DNA of 64,000 bases from Atopsyche davidsoni. Lineage: Eukaryota > Arthropoda > Insecta > Trichoptera > Hydrobiosidae. Below, piece by piece: positions 25,134-39,700 of this stretch (position 1 is its first letter; every line of letters begins with the position of its first letter). Below the pieces are notes generated by a model. The model made no database searches. It was not told the origin of the DNA and worked only from the letters and a program-made list of their open reading frames with translations. Made by a program: the position numbers and the translations under genes. Location: NCBI GenBank assembly GCA_022113835.1, contig JAILWY010000002.1, positions 9,340,501 through 9,404,500 on the forward strand. Direction: 5' to 3'.

Positions 25134-28100
25134 GTAAGTAAAATTAAAAATATATAAATATTGTATTCATGTTTTATATCATTGGAATTAGACCCGCGTG
25201 TGATTATGGTAATCTTCTTCCTCAGAAGATTTTTTAGAATCTATCTTCAATAATACTTAAAGTGTACATGTAATGAGCCAGAATAAATAGTTTAATGGTT
25301 CATAATCACATACGGGGCCTATTCATATATGCGAGACCTGCGGGATTAATCATATTCCATATATCATTGGTTTGTGAGGTAACGTTAAGATAAGCTTTCA
25401 TTAAAAACTCGATCACGTACATTTAACAGGTTCTTGAATATATTGGATTGTCTTGAATATATTTCGATTATTGGTTCTGGTTTATAAACACTACACTTTA
25501 CTAAGTCCAGTAGGAATCGGTTAAGAATGTCGACATTGTCTTGAACAAAATGAAAAATCACGGCGGGCTCAGGCGGGTAAAGCGATGAAATCCCTAACAA
25601 GGACCATTCCCGTTAGATTAATAGAATGGGATTAAAGCGCAAACTTTTCCAGAGGAAATTCCTCGTTGTTTATGATTTCATATTACACAGGTATATAAAT
25701 AAAGCCAGCGGAGCTCCGCGGGGGGAATTCTGAGGCGACCACCCGCACGGCCCGGGGCCATTTCGTCACGGATACTTAGCCGAATTCGGCCAATAAAACT
25801 AATGTCGTTTCGTTACGATTTGGAAGAGGGAAAAAAAAACACACAACAGCGGCTGCGCCAAAATATAGCACATGTATCGTTATTCACGGCGACCGCCGAC
25901 TGCAGGGCTTCCAGCGAATCCGGAGGGACTGGCTTTTTAATTAAAATATTATAATTACTCATACCTGGCAAAAAAAAAAAACGGATTTTAGAAATACCAA
26001 TAAAAAAAAATAATAATCGATGCTTATACTAATTTGGGGCAGTACTTTCGATATTGTGTAAAATCGATAGTTTTTATTGCGTACAATTATCAAAATATCG
26101 ATAGCATCACATCACTTATTTGCGAATATAAATAAATCTGCTTTGCATTGAAGCTTGTCGCAAAGTATATTTTGAATACACATCTGCAAAATATTATTTT
26201 GTTCGTAACGTTAAAAAGTTTCCGATGTGTTAAAATGATTATGGGCAGCAACATGTGGAATCAACAATACGTTTTTTTGTGTCTAGATTATATCTTTGAC
26301 TATCATTAATTATAATACTAAGTGAAATACAATTAGTATTATCCGGAATCGTTTGATATCAGAGCTTTCCGTTTTAGTTCGCCATTCTTGTATTGAAGTG
26401 GGTGTTGTGTTTTGATTTCGTCATGTTTTCGGTCCTTTTGCTGTGCTCTAGTAGGCGAGGGTCAAAGAGTTCTCAGAACAACTATTACACAACTAATTAT
26501 TTAACCGCGCATGGTCGCTCGAACTTGAACGGGTTGACGTTTTAGGTTTCTAAATTAACTGCGTTGTTGTATGAATATATTCGTAGAAACATAAAGCAAT
26601 AGCTTTTGAGTGGAGAGCTTGACGCGAGCAGGAACCAGAGTTCAAAATAGCATCAGTGGACCAAGAGTCAGTCAAGGTCCCTCAGGTATAAGGGTGACAG
26701 AAAGGGGAGGCGCTCCGCAGGCGAGTTTAATGGCGCAGTGTAAAATTAAAATGTGCAAGTCGTAAATGCTTAAGCGTCTGCCACCAAGAGGCCAGGAACT
26801 GAGAGCCTTGGAAGTCAATCCGGAATAAACAACAAAATTGCAATTTTTAAATTAACCATTTCAACTTCGTTAAGTACCAAAGTAGTAAAAATTGCTAGAC
26901 GTATACCACCAAGAAACTTGAAATCTATAGAGCTCTGATCTTTCAAGAGACACTTATTACAGGCGTTTGCAGCTTAGTCATTTGTAAAATAATAACGTGT
27001 TAAAATTAAATGTATATAAATAAATGAGAACCAACAGAAAATATCAGACTTGCTATTATATCCTTAGGTATCGGGGTAAAAGAAAGTGAAAGTGCTCTCT
27101 TGGGTGATATTGATAATCAAATTCAATGGCGTCAAATAAAATTAATATTATTTATTATCACGAGGTCAAAAAACAAAAGCTCTTATGAAGAAAGAGCGAT
27201 TTTCTAGAATGATAAATATTGAACCTTGAGGTATCAGGATGGCTGCTTGACTAGTAAGCATTTAATTTTGAAAGTGTCAGTTCAACGATACAATAAAATA
27301 ATTTCACCTAGCTTTCTAAAAGGTCATTATTATTTTGAGCGGCTAAATTTTTAAAAAGAAAATCGGATAATCGGATTTTTTCTAAAAGACAAACAAAACA
27401 TATCAGTATACAGTCTCAGACGCAAACAAACCCTTACAATAACGGAAGAGGAAGTTGTCCAAACGCTCAGTACAAATACGGCGTCTTATCAGAAGTCGAG
27501 CAGTCGCGAGGAGGGCAAATATTAAACCTAGTAAATAGGAGCGTTTTTTTCTGGACGCAGCCCGGCTCGGTGTTCCGTAGAACGGACACGGCAAACATTC
27601 GTAGGAGCACCGGTCGTGTTTACAAACACGTCCTTGAGGGCTGAGAAATATAGATCACTCGCGTTTATTTTCTGGATCAATGCTATCAATGCCGGATGGA
27701 CCATCTGTCAATCGAAAAGTTGCCTTGCCGTTCAATTGAAAGTACCTCACGATTCGAGTATTATTCAAGAAGTACCAGACTCTGTGTCAAGTTCAGTTAA
27801 TTTCACGGTCTATTATGCATACGCTTGTGTGTGTTTTTATTTTAGTAATAATTTTTAATAAATGTTATCAATCTATTTCACAGTATAAAAGCCATAATTA
27901 ATAGGTTTCGTTATGTACTCGCCACGCAAAATGAATTGAATTTTGCAGACATTTACATTCTCACTTAAATAAACATTGCAGTTTTATAATTTGATAGCTG
28001 AAATATTTTTTTTTATTTGCTATATACATTTTTATACATAAGATATAAATTCAAAACCTATCTATATATTTTGTTAAAATAAATTTAAACTAAAGCGATT

Positions 28101-30735
28101 CATTCTTTACTTTAGCCCTGCGAGAATTCACATGCGATAACACAAGATTTCACGATAAAGTAAAAGTGCAAGAGAATATAAAAAAGCTGCGATGGTTTAT
28201 AACAAAGTATGCAGCGGTTCTGAGTTATGCGATGCGTTTATTCGCGTAGTACAATAGTGCTGCTGCAAAAAGTCATATCGCCTTAAAAAGAGCTCCCATC
28301 GGCACAAGCAGCCCGAGCAGCGCGGCCCGCCGCCCCGACACTGCTACTCGTTATTACAGGAATTTTTTTACGGGGTTACTATATTAGATTGGATATTGAT
28401 ACTACACGGCAAATTAAAATTCCTATTTCACTATGTTTTAAGTTAAATATTCACATTAATTGATACGCATTCCGACACGCTAAAAGTTTTATTGGTGCAA
28501 TAGCTACTTTTGAGCAGGGAAATTAACACGTTTTTTTTTAGAGGGAGATAGTGTATTTGTTACAAATTCAATATAAAATTGAACAGCTGTAATGTACATT
28601 TAAAAAACCTTAAACAGCAGGTGAAATTTTCATTTTTTTGAACTATTTATATTTATGATTATCTATGAACATATTTATTACGGATGTTTAAGGGATGTTT
28701 TTGGTTCAATTCAAACAGAACGCGCTGCTTAATTTATTGTTAGATTTATATCATGTTACTTGATAAAAAGCGATTCAAAATATATAATTTTCAACGAAAG
28801 TTTATATACTTTTATGTGTTGATTTGCATTGGTAATGTATATCGCGTATCGACCGATTTGGTTTTGAAAAAGAAGGTTTACGAACCGTCAAGCGAATCTT
28901 TCTTTTTGGTACCATGTTGAACAATCTTCACCCGTATTTCATTAACACAGAAGTGGTCTCACTCTCGCATCCATCTTTACACAGAACATAAAAACTTATC
29001 TAGAGATGAGCGTCAAAAAACAGCGGCCGCGATGAAGAAGAGTTCATACATATCCATGGTGGCTGCTTATTATACCGGCAGCGGGCTCGGCCGCACAGAA
29101 CCATACTACACGCTCCTCCGCGGGCATCTCGCGCAAAAACAATAGGGTTTTAAATTTTAAATTTGAAACAGGACAACCTGGAAGTATGTCAGGCCGCTCA
29201 GGCGCGGCGTCCATCTTGCATTTCGCGAAGGGAATAGTGCCCTAGTGACGGGATTATCGATTGCGACCATCGCTTAAAAAACCATAATTGTAACTAAGTA
29301 GCAAAACTCAAATTTTATCTTCTAGTATATTTTCGTTGTCCGATATTTTTATCTTCGTATATTATACTCGCATACGTATATTCCCATATTTTTTTTAAAC
29401 ATTTATTTTGATAAGTGTTTTACGGGCGTCTGAAGTTATGTTTGTAAATTCGATCGCTGTGAATTAACGAAAGATATTCGATCGTTTTTCTGAAGTTACA
29501 GATTGTCGAAAAATGATCGAGTCCCATCCCTAATACAATAAACAATACATATAAAGTATTCGTTTGACGCCGGGCGCGCTGTGGTCTCCTGCATTTTTGC
29601 TTGGCGCTTGCACCCCATGAATATTCATGCCTCCATGGTGTGCGGCCGGCGAAAGAAATGGCTAATTTACACCGCAACCACCGCCGCGTCCTCCGTAATG
29701 AGGTGTCTAGGAATGTGTGAGATGCATTTCAGATGATTTGTATGATTTATTCAGCGTCCAGTTTAATTAAAAGGGATATGCGTGCGCGGCCGGTAATGAA
29801 TTTCATCGCGCCTCGGCCACGATAATTGTTTCGCTTGTTTGCGGGACGCGAGGGCAGGCGGCGCGAATTCGCGACCCGCGGCGAAATTATCAGTACAAAT
29901 AATTATTATGATTTTTATGATTACACTTATGCAGTCCATTGAAAACACCGGATAAATGATCTATTCAAAAAATGTAAACATTACTTTTTTAAAACATATT
30001 TTATTTCTATACATTAGATTGCTATTAGTATGTTCTACAATACTCTACAAGTATAATACTGAATCGCTTTGTATATATTCATTATATACGGTGAAACATG
30101 CAGCAAACGAATACATATTGAAATTCGTACTGATCTATTCATTCATAATATTTTTTTGTTCCGTTATCTATTCTTTAAGCTTCTAATGTCTGAGGTTGCA
30201 CAAATTAGTACAAGCGGGAGTGCGACTCGATGAGAAGGACGAGACGTATCGCAGCCATTCGTTACGAGCCTTGTTACCCGTCTTGTCAATTTGTAAGGAG
30301 TTATAACCGTTATTAAAACAGGGTCAAGATGACGCGGCATTATTTAATCCGCGAGCTGCAACAAGTCCCGCGAGTCGGGGATATCAAAATAACATCTGAG
30401 TGTCCAAATTAGAGCCCGGGATACCTAGCGCTCGTGTTCCTGGGCATTAACTTGTGCCGGTGATTTATTATCTCCAGTCTGTATGATTTATCGTGTAAAA
30501 TGGGCGAGAGTGGAGAGCGAGACGGGGCGAGGTCACTAGAGGGAGACAATAAGGGCTCTGACGTCACGGTCCACTTCAGGCCAGGAATGCGTTTTTGGAT
30601 TTATTGTTAAATAAAGAAACAAAAAAACTGCGCATAATTTATTTTTAATCTTTTTTGCATTAGTAATTAGTTTGTTTTATGGCGTTTATTTTAGGTGGAT
30701 TTAAATTTTATTAATTGCTTGTTCTTTGTTTACAG
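25134..30735 (+). other. hth: hth intron between the two 51-nt exons
   Basis: This 5602-base intron starts GTAAGT and ends TTTGTTTACAG. It is mostly AT-rich with GC islands at about 29000-29230, 29570-29900 and 30220-30600. Apart from a small inverted-repeat element near its 5' end I see no gene, RNA or clear transposon. The short open frames at 27403-27858, on both strands, match nothing known. Confidence 0.85.
25190..25320. mobile_element. Possible small MITE-like inverted-repeat element
   Basis: AGACCCGCGTGTGATTATG at 25190-25208 and, in reverse complement, 25301-25320 form imperfect terminal arms with 10 inner bases (TGTGATTATG) identical. A second hairpin (AATCTTCT..AGAAGATT) lies inside. 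No convincing target-site duplication was found, so this may be chance or a degraded MITE. It begins only 57 bases after an hth splice donor. Confidence 0.35.
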
Positions 30736-30786
30736 ATGGTACAAGCAATTCAAGTCCTCCGGTTTCACCTCTTAGAATTAGAAAAG
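30736..30786 (+). CDS. hth: homothorax exon: MEINOX domain, MVQAIQVLRFHLLELEK
   Basis: This is a second 51-base, phase-0 exon of 17 codons, with acceptor TTTGTTTACAG and donor GTAAGA at 30787. The product MVQAIQVLRFHLLELEK is nearly identical to Meis MIQAIQVLRFHLLELEK, the helix opening the HM-B block of the MEINOX domain that contacts the PBC-A region of Exd/Pbx. It joins in frame to the exons on either side, giving ...DPEVDSL-MVQAIQ...LELEK-VHELCDN.... The ATG at its start is an internal methionine, not an initiator. Confidence 0.97.
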
Positions 30787-33700
30787 GTAAGAATCACATT
30801 TATTATTTTTAATGTTGTTTATGTATTTTAAAATAATATAAATCACTTTCACACTATACGAATAATATGCAAAGTTAAAAATGTTATCTACCCCGCTTTG
30901 GGTACAGGTTTACAAATTTCAAACTATTTTTTTATAAATATACTAATGAAACAATAATAGTCTTGAATTTTATCAACCAGTGAATTTTAATATTTTTTTT
31001 ATATGCATTTATAAAGGCACATCTACACAAAGTAAATTTAAAACATAGAATTCATTGTGTGTATTTTGCATAACCCTAACAGAACGGTTGTAAAATCCTC
31101 GAACAAAAAATTGTTATTGTAATTTTCAAAAATTTATTTCTTAATACAACTCATCCGGCGCGATTTCTCCACCTGGCGATTTTTTCCCCTTGCCTCTTGT
31201 GGAACAAATGAGTTCCTAAAATTATAAATTAATTCCGGTAGAATGTCAAAAATTTATTTATCAAGGACACGTTTATCTTAAGGAGAACAAAAAATATATT
31301 TATTTAATAAATTATAAAAATTCGTTTAAGGGGATTGGCTTTGGTTTTATTGGAACTTGACAGTGAATTTATGTTCCTGTCAAATTTTATTAAATATTAA
31401 TTTTTGTGTAGTTTTTTCATAATGTTATATACATAATAAAAACAATAGTTTTTTTTTTTTTTTTTTAATTTATTGAAAGTTTTAATACTTAAATTCCTAA
31501 TATTTAAATTTATACGTTCAGAACAACAATGTGTCTTTTTAGATATAAATACATTCACGTTAAGTAGTTACTAAAAATATTGTTAGTTTTTAATACAAAT
31601 ATTGAATCTGAAATATAATTGAGCAGTGTGGATGGAACTTTACCACGAAAAATATAATATAATGACTACGCTTTATGCAAAACCGGGGATCTATTATCCT
31701 AGGAGTATGAAAACCGGCTGCGTTATTTATTGGCGGCGGTCCGGCCGACGGCGGGTTTCGGATTACATTTTAAAACGCCCGTAAGAGCGGAAAGAGAATT
31801 CGCATTGACAGCTTTTGTCCGAAACATAATAACGAAATTATTTATAGCGAACTCCGGAATAACTGCGCGGGCTCGCATTGGAATTTTCGAAAAACAATTT
31901 ATTTTTTCATAAATTTACAATTTTGTGCAATGTGATATTAATATGCGCATATGGACGAAGAAAATTCGCAATACAATCAACACTTAAAAAAATAAATTTT
32001 CGAGGTTCGCCTTTGGAGCTCGTCTGCCGTTCGGACCGAGTCTCGGGCGAGGGTGGCGGAACGATCCGCGCCGCGCAGCTATCAATTAGGAAGCTACAGT
32101 GTGAGGAGAAAAAACCCGTCCAGCTCTAGCGGCGTCGGAGCACTTGTCCGAGGAAGCACGCCTTTTGGGGTAAAAAGGATGAAATGGAAATTCGCGCGGT
32201 CGCGGATTCCTCTGCGGTGTCGCCGTAATTCGACGGAGTGCACCGGAGGTGGCGACAAAAAGGAGATAAATATTTATGTTATGTTACTTTAAGAACCGTG
32301 TAGCTTAAATTTTCACCGTTCGCTTGGATTAAGTAAATTAGAAAAAGAACCTGATAGTATATGAATTATTTAGTTTTGGATTTATACGTAAATGCCATTT
32401 TGCGGGGGTCTCGAGTCCCAACGGTGGCGTGCATTTTCCTAATTATTGATCCTCGCGCTCGAGAGCTCCGCACGCCGAGCCATGCGAGAGAGACGCGGCC
32501 GTCAGCTCAAACAATACAGTAAAAGCGTATTGCTTAAAATTTAAAGTTTCTGTTGCACCGCAATTATCGGGCAATAAATCCGCACGTCTTCGCGCTATTT
32601 AGTCTCCAATTTGGAGTGGAATCTCCACCTTGCCCCCGGGCGTCGAGTTTCGCGACTGCAGCCAAAAATACGAGCGCAGCAGGAACGGGCAGAATAGCAC
32701 AGTGATGGATTGACGCGCGACTGACGACCCGGCAGAGCTCGCGGCTGACGGGCCGCCGACAAGCAGTGCCGATTGATCGGGCTGCTTGTCTCCTAATGCT
32801 CCCGTCCGCGGGCGCCAGCACGAGGAGCGCCAGCACGAGGAGCGCCAGCACGAGGGGCGCCAGCACGAGGGGCGCGCCGACAAGCCGGCCGTGCTAATTG
32901 TCCGCGGACGGCCGGCCCGATCGCCGGCTTCAATTAAAACAATCAAATCGAAACTGCGATACGCATCGCGCCCGCGACGCCGACGCCTCGAAATCGATTA
33001 CGGCAGATCGGAACAGAGATACGCAATGAGTCGTTGAGTATCTCAACGCGGCCATAAATAAGACAATTTGTTAACAATTAAAACGCTCGCGTCGGCTCTC
33101 ACGTGATTCAATCGCGCGGCCGGCAGATTTCGACCCGAGACAATGCCGCCGGGTGACATCTGACCGAATGTAAATTGCGGTAATCGCCGGGCGATTATGA
33201 AACATTGCAGCAATTGTGCATTTCGAGACGGGCATTTGCAGAGACCGGCGCTGTCATGAAGTCACGAATCGCGATTAATTAAATGACAGTTCGCGTGCTA
33301 GTAAATTTTAAATTACCAGCTGCGAGATTACGTCGGCGGCGGGAGCGTGTTGTGTGCAGAGGACGCGTTAAGATTGTATTTATTCTATGCGATACGATCT
33401 GGAAACAAATGAAATAAGTGGGAAAATGAATCTGCCCCTGTTATTAAAAAAAAATAGCAAAACGAATGGTTTTTTCCGTATCGATCGTCGCGAGGCATCG
33501 GGTCGCATGCTCGCGAGTTCGTTCAGTTCGCATGCTCGCGGCCACTCCGGTATGTTCCTGCCGGCGCGGTCAGACATCCGGGGAGCAGAAGTCGCAAGTC
33601 AGTATGCCGTCGGGCGCTCACTTGACACCCGTCCTTTCTTCGAGTCTTCCTTTCGCGTCGCTGATTGACAATGCGCTGACGTTTGAAAATGCCACCTCCT

Positions 33701-36700
33701 CAGTCCGCGCGCACCTGTTAGCGTGTCGGGCCAGGGAGCAAATTGCCGGCCGAGAAAAATTTTAACTTACTATTTATTGCTCGGTTTTAATTTAAAGTCC
33801 GCTAGAGTGATCGTGGCACTCGGGATAGTCATGTGATAAATGACACGGGTCGACCTTACGGCTGTAGGCAGACCTTGTAATATGTATATCGAAGTCCCGT
33901 GCCAGCAGACAGTGGAGACGGGCACTCCTGACGTAATGCCGCACATTAGCCGGTATCAACGAAATACAGCGTGGGACAAACGACTGTCAATAAAACAATC
34001 CTATTAATGAATTCCCGGTAAAACTGAACACATTAAAAAATAATAAAAACTCAACAAAATAGAATCAACACATATAATGCAATTTGTATCCAAAGATTTT
34101 GTCGTGAATTGTTATTTTTGAAACTATTGTTAAACTATTTCTATTATTTGCCAGAAACTACAAGATCTAGATTTTCCAATTAACCAAACCAAAACTCTAC
34201 ACTACTTCATTTAAATACAATTACCCATCGAATACAAAAAAAAAATGCCAATCATTCTATTCATACCGAGGTTTCAAAAAAATGAAGTATAAAGCACTTA
34301 AATGTTATTAATTATTAAATACATGTGCGCAGACATTAGTAGACATAATGGTGAAGTATTTTTTTGTCCAAAGCCTCGCAATAAGTCCATTTCTGTGGCA
34401 CGCCACACGTGTTCTAGCCCGGGGGTCATAATGGGTCTCAAATCGGCGTTTTTTCTGAGCCCCCGGTAGAAATAAATAATTATTAAGATGAAATTGAACC
34501 GCGTATTTAACATGAGTATCTGCGGGAGTGACGCCCCGGCTCTCGAGACAGGCGATCGGGGAGTCTGAAGATGCTATCCGCCGCTAATGCACCATTCATT
34601 CCATTCTACTCCCCGGCAAAAGCACGTGAAGATCAACACGTTCGAGTCTTTCTTTAATTTTTTCTAATAAAGAATGTCATTAGTTTTTATTGAACATCTT
34701 TTGAGAACATTAAGTAGGTATCCGCATACATTATTGTTATATCAACTCAAGGCAACAACGTAAATATTATACATGGGTTATACGATTTAGTTAATGAACA
34801 TGTGTTTGTATTACTTAAAAAGTAGGTTAAAAAAACGATTTTGTAGACTATATAAAGATGGTAGCCAAGCCCAATGTATTTTTTAAACCCTCAATGAAGG
34901 CTTTTAGATATTATCATAATGGAGTCATTCACATGGATGAGTTAGATTGAGAAGTTACTATAAATTTTAGGTTAAATTTCTTGCTTAGAATTAAGCACCA
35001 AAGAAAGATCAAACACAAAAGGACCCTTACCTATAAAACGGGTGATTTTAATGTAGGAATTTAAAAAAATATTTTCACTTTTCAAATTTTGTAAATGCTG
35101 GGTTTTTAGAAATTTTCTCGGTAGTTAAATAAATAGCGTCTTAAAATAATTGTTCAAGTGTGATGGGCGCTGTACTTATTGTGTTCAACCGAGTGAATAC
35201 AACAGACACTGCTTCACTGTGCTACGCATGGGGAGCTCTATAAATGATTATTGTTATATTTTGGTTTTACAACTTGGACCTTCCCAATAGTGATACTCAT
35301 TGATGAGGGTTGCCACCCTAGAAATATCGACCTGTACTTTCAGTTTTAGCAACGGTAGTAAAAATGATGGAATTGTTGGAGGTGTGAGCAGTGACTTCTC
35401 GGTCGTGTCGTCCTCAGTTCTTGGTCAACATATTCTCGTGAGGCTGTGAGCACATTGCAGCTGTCAGGAGTGCGGGGGGGGGCCGGGACGCAGGGCACGG
35501 CGGCGACCGGTTCCGACGTCCCCGGCGCGGCGTCACCCGCCACCCGCCACCCGCCACCGGCGTGTGAATGCGCCGCCGCGTACGTCACGGGGAATAAATG
35601 TTTCTATTTCCCGCTAAATATGCCGCGCGATTTAATACACACTGTAAATACTTCATCGGGAGCCTTTGTGGCGGCCGCCGCACCTGCCCGGGTCGCCCCG
35701 CGACGGTAAGAAACAGGCGAAGAATTCTTTATGAGTCCGCAGGATCGGCGATATGCAATGCCCTTTGAATATCTGCGTCTACAGGAGTTACTAGTGGACG
35801 TGAGATTCCTTCTTGCTCAACATACGCTCTTCATAGCTTTGATTGTAAATATCATATTCAGATTCGCATCGCTTTATCTTGCATTAAAATAGCTCATACG
35901 CGCTCCTTATTCAATTAGGTTAAATACATTTTCTTATACAATTTACTTGTTTTTTGCTGTCATGGTTTTGATATACACAAGGTTTTCATTAATTGCCACA
36001 ATGTAATTCAAAATTTGGTGTCGTTATTTTCATCAATATTCTAAATAATCCAATCATTGCTGAAAGAAGCTATCGGACGTAGCGTTTGTCGATTACGCCG
36101 AGCTCACAGGCATGCGTGATGCAGTCGTGTTTAGTTATGCGTATCAAAATAAAAAAAATGAATCCGTCGATCATTCCGCGCTTCGATTGTCTTTCCATTC
36201 ACACCCCCAGAATTTGTGATTCGATCTGTCTCCTGCTTAATAAACTCGAGCACATCCGAGGCGACTTTCCACTTAGCAGCGGTGATAAATGCTAATTCGA
36301 GACATCCGTCATTTTTGACGGGAAAATACAAGTCGCAGTAAAAAAACCGAGTGCGCTTAGATTTCGTAAGATAGAGCGCGCTTATCGAGTCGAAAAATTA
36401 CAAAATTACAAAAGAATTTCGAATACATAAGGATTAAATTGAAGCATTTACGACGCGGTCGTATCGAAAGGCCGCGTCGAGAACACCTGTAGGTAGTCGC
36501 CGCGTCTACCTCCGGCACAAAATTACCCATAGTTATCAACTCGCATGGCCGTCTCCGTCCCCCGGAGGACATGAAGCAATTTGGGCCTTATGTGCGGCGA
36601 CCGGTGAATAGCTCCCCCCACTTACCGCGGTTTGGCCCGGCTTAATTCGATCATAGCTAAAGAGTGTAATTTTAAATTCAAATGACGTGCTCCGTGATAC

Positions 36701-39700
36701 CTATAACTCTTCTGCTCTCCCAGGAATGCGGGGCTCCGACCAATACGGATCGGGCCGCATAATGGGCCGGCTCCTACCCCGGGGCGCGGCGCAGGTCCGA
36801 GCCTCCGACCTTACAGGGAACTTTCAAGCCTTTCAATTATATTTAAAAAAATAAATATTGAGTATTTGCTTTTACAAAATTTTATACAAACTGCTCGAAA
36901 ATAAAATAAATTTATTAAATTGCTAGGCAATATTATGGAATGGTGTGATATTGTAGCCTCCTTAGCGGTAGCTTCTCGCGGGTCCTGCCGCTCGTGTGAA
37001 AAATAAGCTTCGTCATTTAACAATGTTCTCCGATTGAGGAAAATACGAAATATCGCAATCAAAATAATATACACAGAAACCGTTCCCAACAATATCCATT
37101 ATAAAATTCCATCAAAAAATAACAGTCAAAAATTGATTATAACTAATGATATCTTTTAAGTGTCTACCTGACCGCTAAACGACGCGAGCTTATTCGTTTC
37201 ATTCAAAATCATTTTGTAAATTTACATTCAGATTATTTATTTATTCATTCAATAAAAAACATAATAGCTCATCGCGAGCGGAAATAACCTCCATCACAAT
37301 TTAGAATGCTCGTGGATAATTCTTCTTCACAAAAGTGCGCGCAAAAAAATCCCAGATAATAATAATAATTACTGTGGGGAACGACTGTGAAGCGACTCGG
37401 GCGCACGAGCTGGTAGCCCGCCGCAGCTCGGCAACTTTGCATATAACCTATACTTTACGCGTATAATTTATGTATTAATGTATACATAATCATATTTAAT
37501 ATGTTTCATTTTTTAATTCGGTTCCATCCGCGGGAGAGGCCGACCCACTGCGGCCGCCATTAACATAATACTTATGTACGCTCCTTCTATTGGACAGCGT
37601 TTTATTCGGGGTTCTCTTTATGGGAATTTTATGATAATGCTCTTTATAAAATCCTCACTTTTACGGCGCATCTATAAGTATCGATCCAGTCCACACAATG
37701 CCGGCTCCGCAGCCGAGCACCGGCACCGTCGGAAGATGCGTGCTTTAGTGATTCCAACACCAGCGCCGGTACGTCACCGCCAGAGCCCGAACGCGAATGT
37801 AACTGCGCCCGAATTATCATACTTATGATGTTTATATGTAAATCCCATTCAACGTTGAAAATAATGTCGTTACATTTCGCTCTTGTTCTGCCAAACGCAA
37901 ACCTGTTTCCAAACGACAGAAAAAACTCTTATATATTCAATATTTACTTAGTAAATCGACGGAATTGATTCGAGTCAACGCGAGTACTGTCCGGCGGTCC
38001 GCAATAGGAAATACGTCGAATCGCTCACGAGCCGTTGCAGATTTTTAACCGAGTTCTGCAATAACTGGCCCGCTGGTGCGCGAGTCGCTTTTCATCTGCG
38101 AGGACCTGCACGGGACGACGTACCCACCGAGCTCGCAGAAAAGTGGTGCACGTTCATTTTACATAATACCGGCACGGCGTATTCCGCCAACTAATGAATT
38201 CAGCATCGGAACCACCGCCGATAGGTTAAGTGCCGTCAAGCGGTGTTGCCCATTCATGGAAAATGCAAATTGTGTATTTATGTACAGCGGGCATTTTGAA
38301 GTCGCAGTCGTGAGCGCCTCGTTTATTTAATATCATGACTCTAAATGGCAATCTATATTATGATAAATCGTACCGAGCGGGTACAGCGCGACTCGTCTTT
38401 GTGATATCGCCGTGAACAACAGAACATCCAGATCTACACCGTCTGCGACTGCAGCCGCTGCAGGCGCCGGGCTCGGCCTGCGTAAGATCGATTCTAGACG
38501 ATTTCGTCAGCTAAGAATTTATACCATCTGACTCACTACTTATTGAGATGCGATGAGCCGCAAACCTCGAGACATCGCAGACAAACGAGGATACGTCGAA
38601 CGTATTCGAAAATGTCATATTATCTGTCGGGCCCCGTAACGGGGGAGTGTGCGCTAGATGGAGTCGCACAGCTGTCTGTTCTTATCCGCTAATCTATATG
38701 TAAAGGAGACACGATTAAAGGCGTCATTAAATTTAATGCGACCAGTTTCATTTTGGTTTCTCGCGCAGATTTTACGGTCAAAAATGTCGTCCCGATGCAT
38801 CGGCCTGCAGATGTGCAAGATGTCCGCCATCACGGGCTATGCTAAGTGGATGCAAATTAAAAAAAATAATAATATTGTGCTGCGAACTCGATTTCTTCTA
38901 CGAGATTCAATAAAATAAACTAATAGCTTCGATTTACATAAAAACTTAACATTTTAAAAGCAGACAATAAAATACTTAGCGACAAAATTTGATGGATGAA
39001 ACTTCGGATTGCAGTAAAGTCCTCTGCTTGATTTCTTACAAAAAACTGCCAATTGTAACTCGTTTTCTAAAAAATACTATTAAATTTGTAGTACTCTAAA
39101 CGCTAAAGCGATATTGTGATTTCGATTTTTAAAACGGTTGTTTTTTTATTATAAAAAAAATATATGTCTCCGTGTCGTCGGACGTTGATTGACACGGCAA
39201 AGGCTTATCTACTCCCATCGGGGTATCAGAATGTTTGTAAATTGATTCTTCGAAAACAAAATTGGCCCGGGCCGGTGTAAATTTCGACGTCCTTCAGGTG
39301 TGTATACTTTACAAACAGGTAACGTGAATCCTTAACCAAAATTCGACCGCAAAATAATACTCGAGTCGCGTCGCTGTCACCGGGCACCTCGCGCCACCCC
39401 TCCCGACTTTTGTATTATGCTAATTATTTAAAAAAATGCCGTTAAGTTATCTGCTCTTATTGAAATGTCCTGATGTATTTCGGTGCGACGCTTCTGACTC
39501 GTTTTTGTACAGGACGCAACGCGAATAACTCCAGGTGTCGATTACCGTTACTTCTGCTTGCATTTTGAATATTGTGAAAGTGATTGAAATTATTTTAATA
39601 AACTTGTTGTTTTTCAGGAAAACAATATTTCAAGTTTGATTTGATTTTAAATTATGTTTTTAAACTTGAAGTGTTGTTAGTGAAATTGTATTTTTAGCAA

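Noticed and set aside
32564..32946. Antisense leucine/alanine-rich frames that look like a signal peptide.
   Set aside because: The hydrophobic stretch is translation of the 15-bp minisatellite at 32816-32875.
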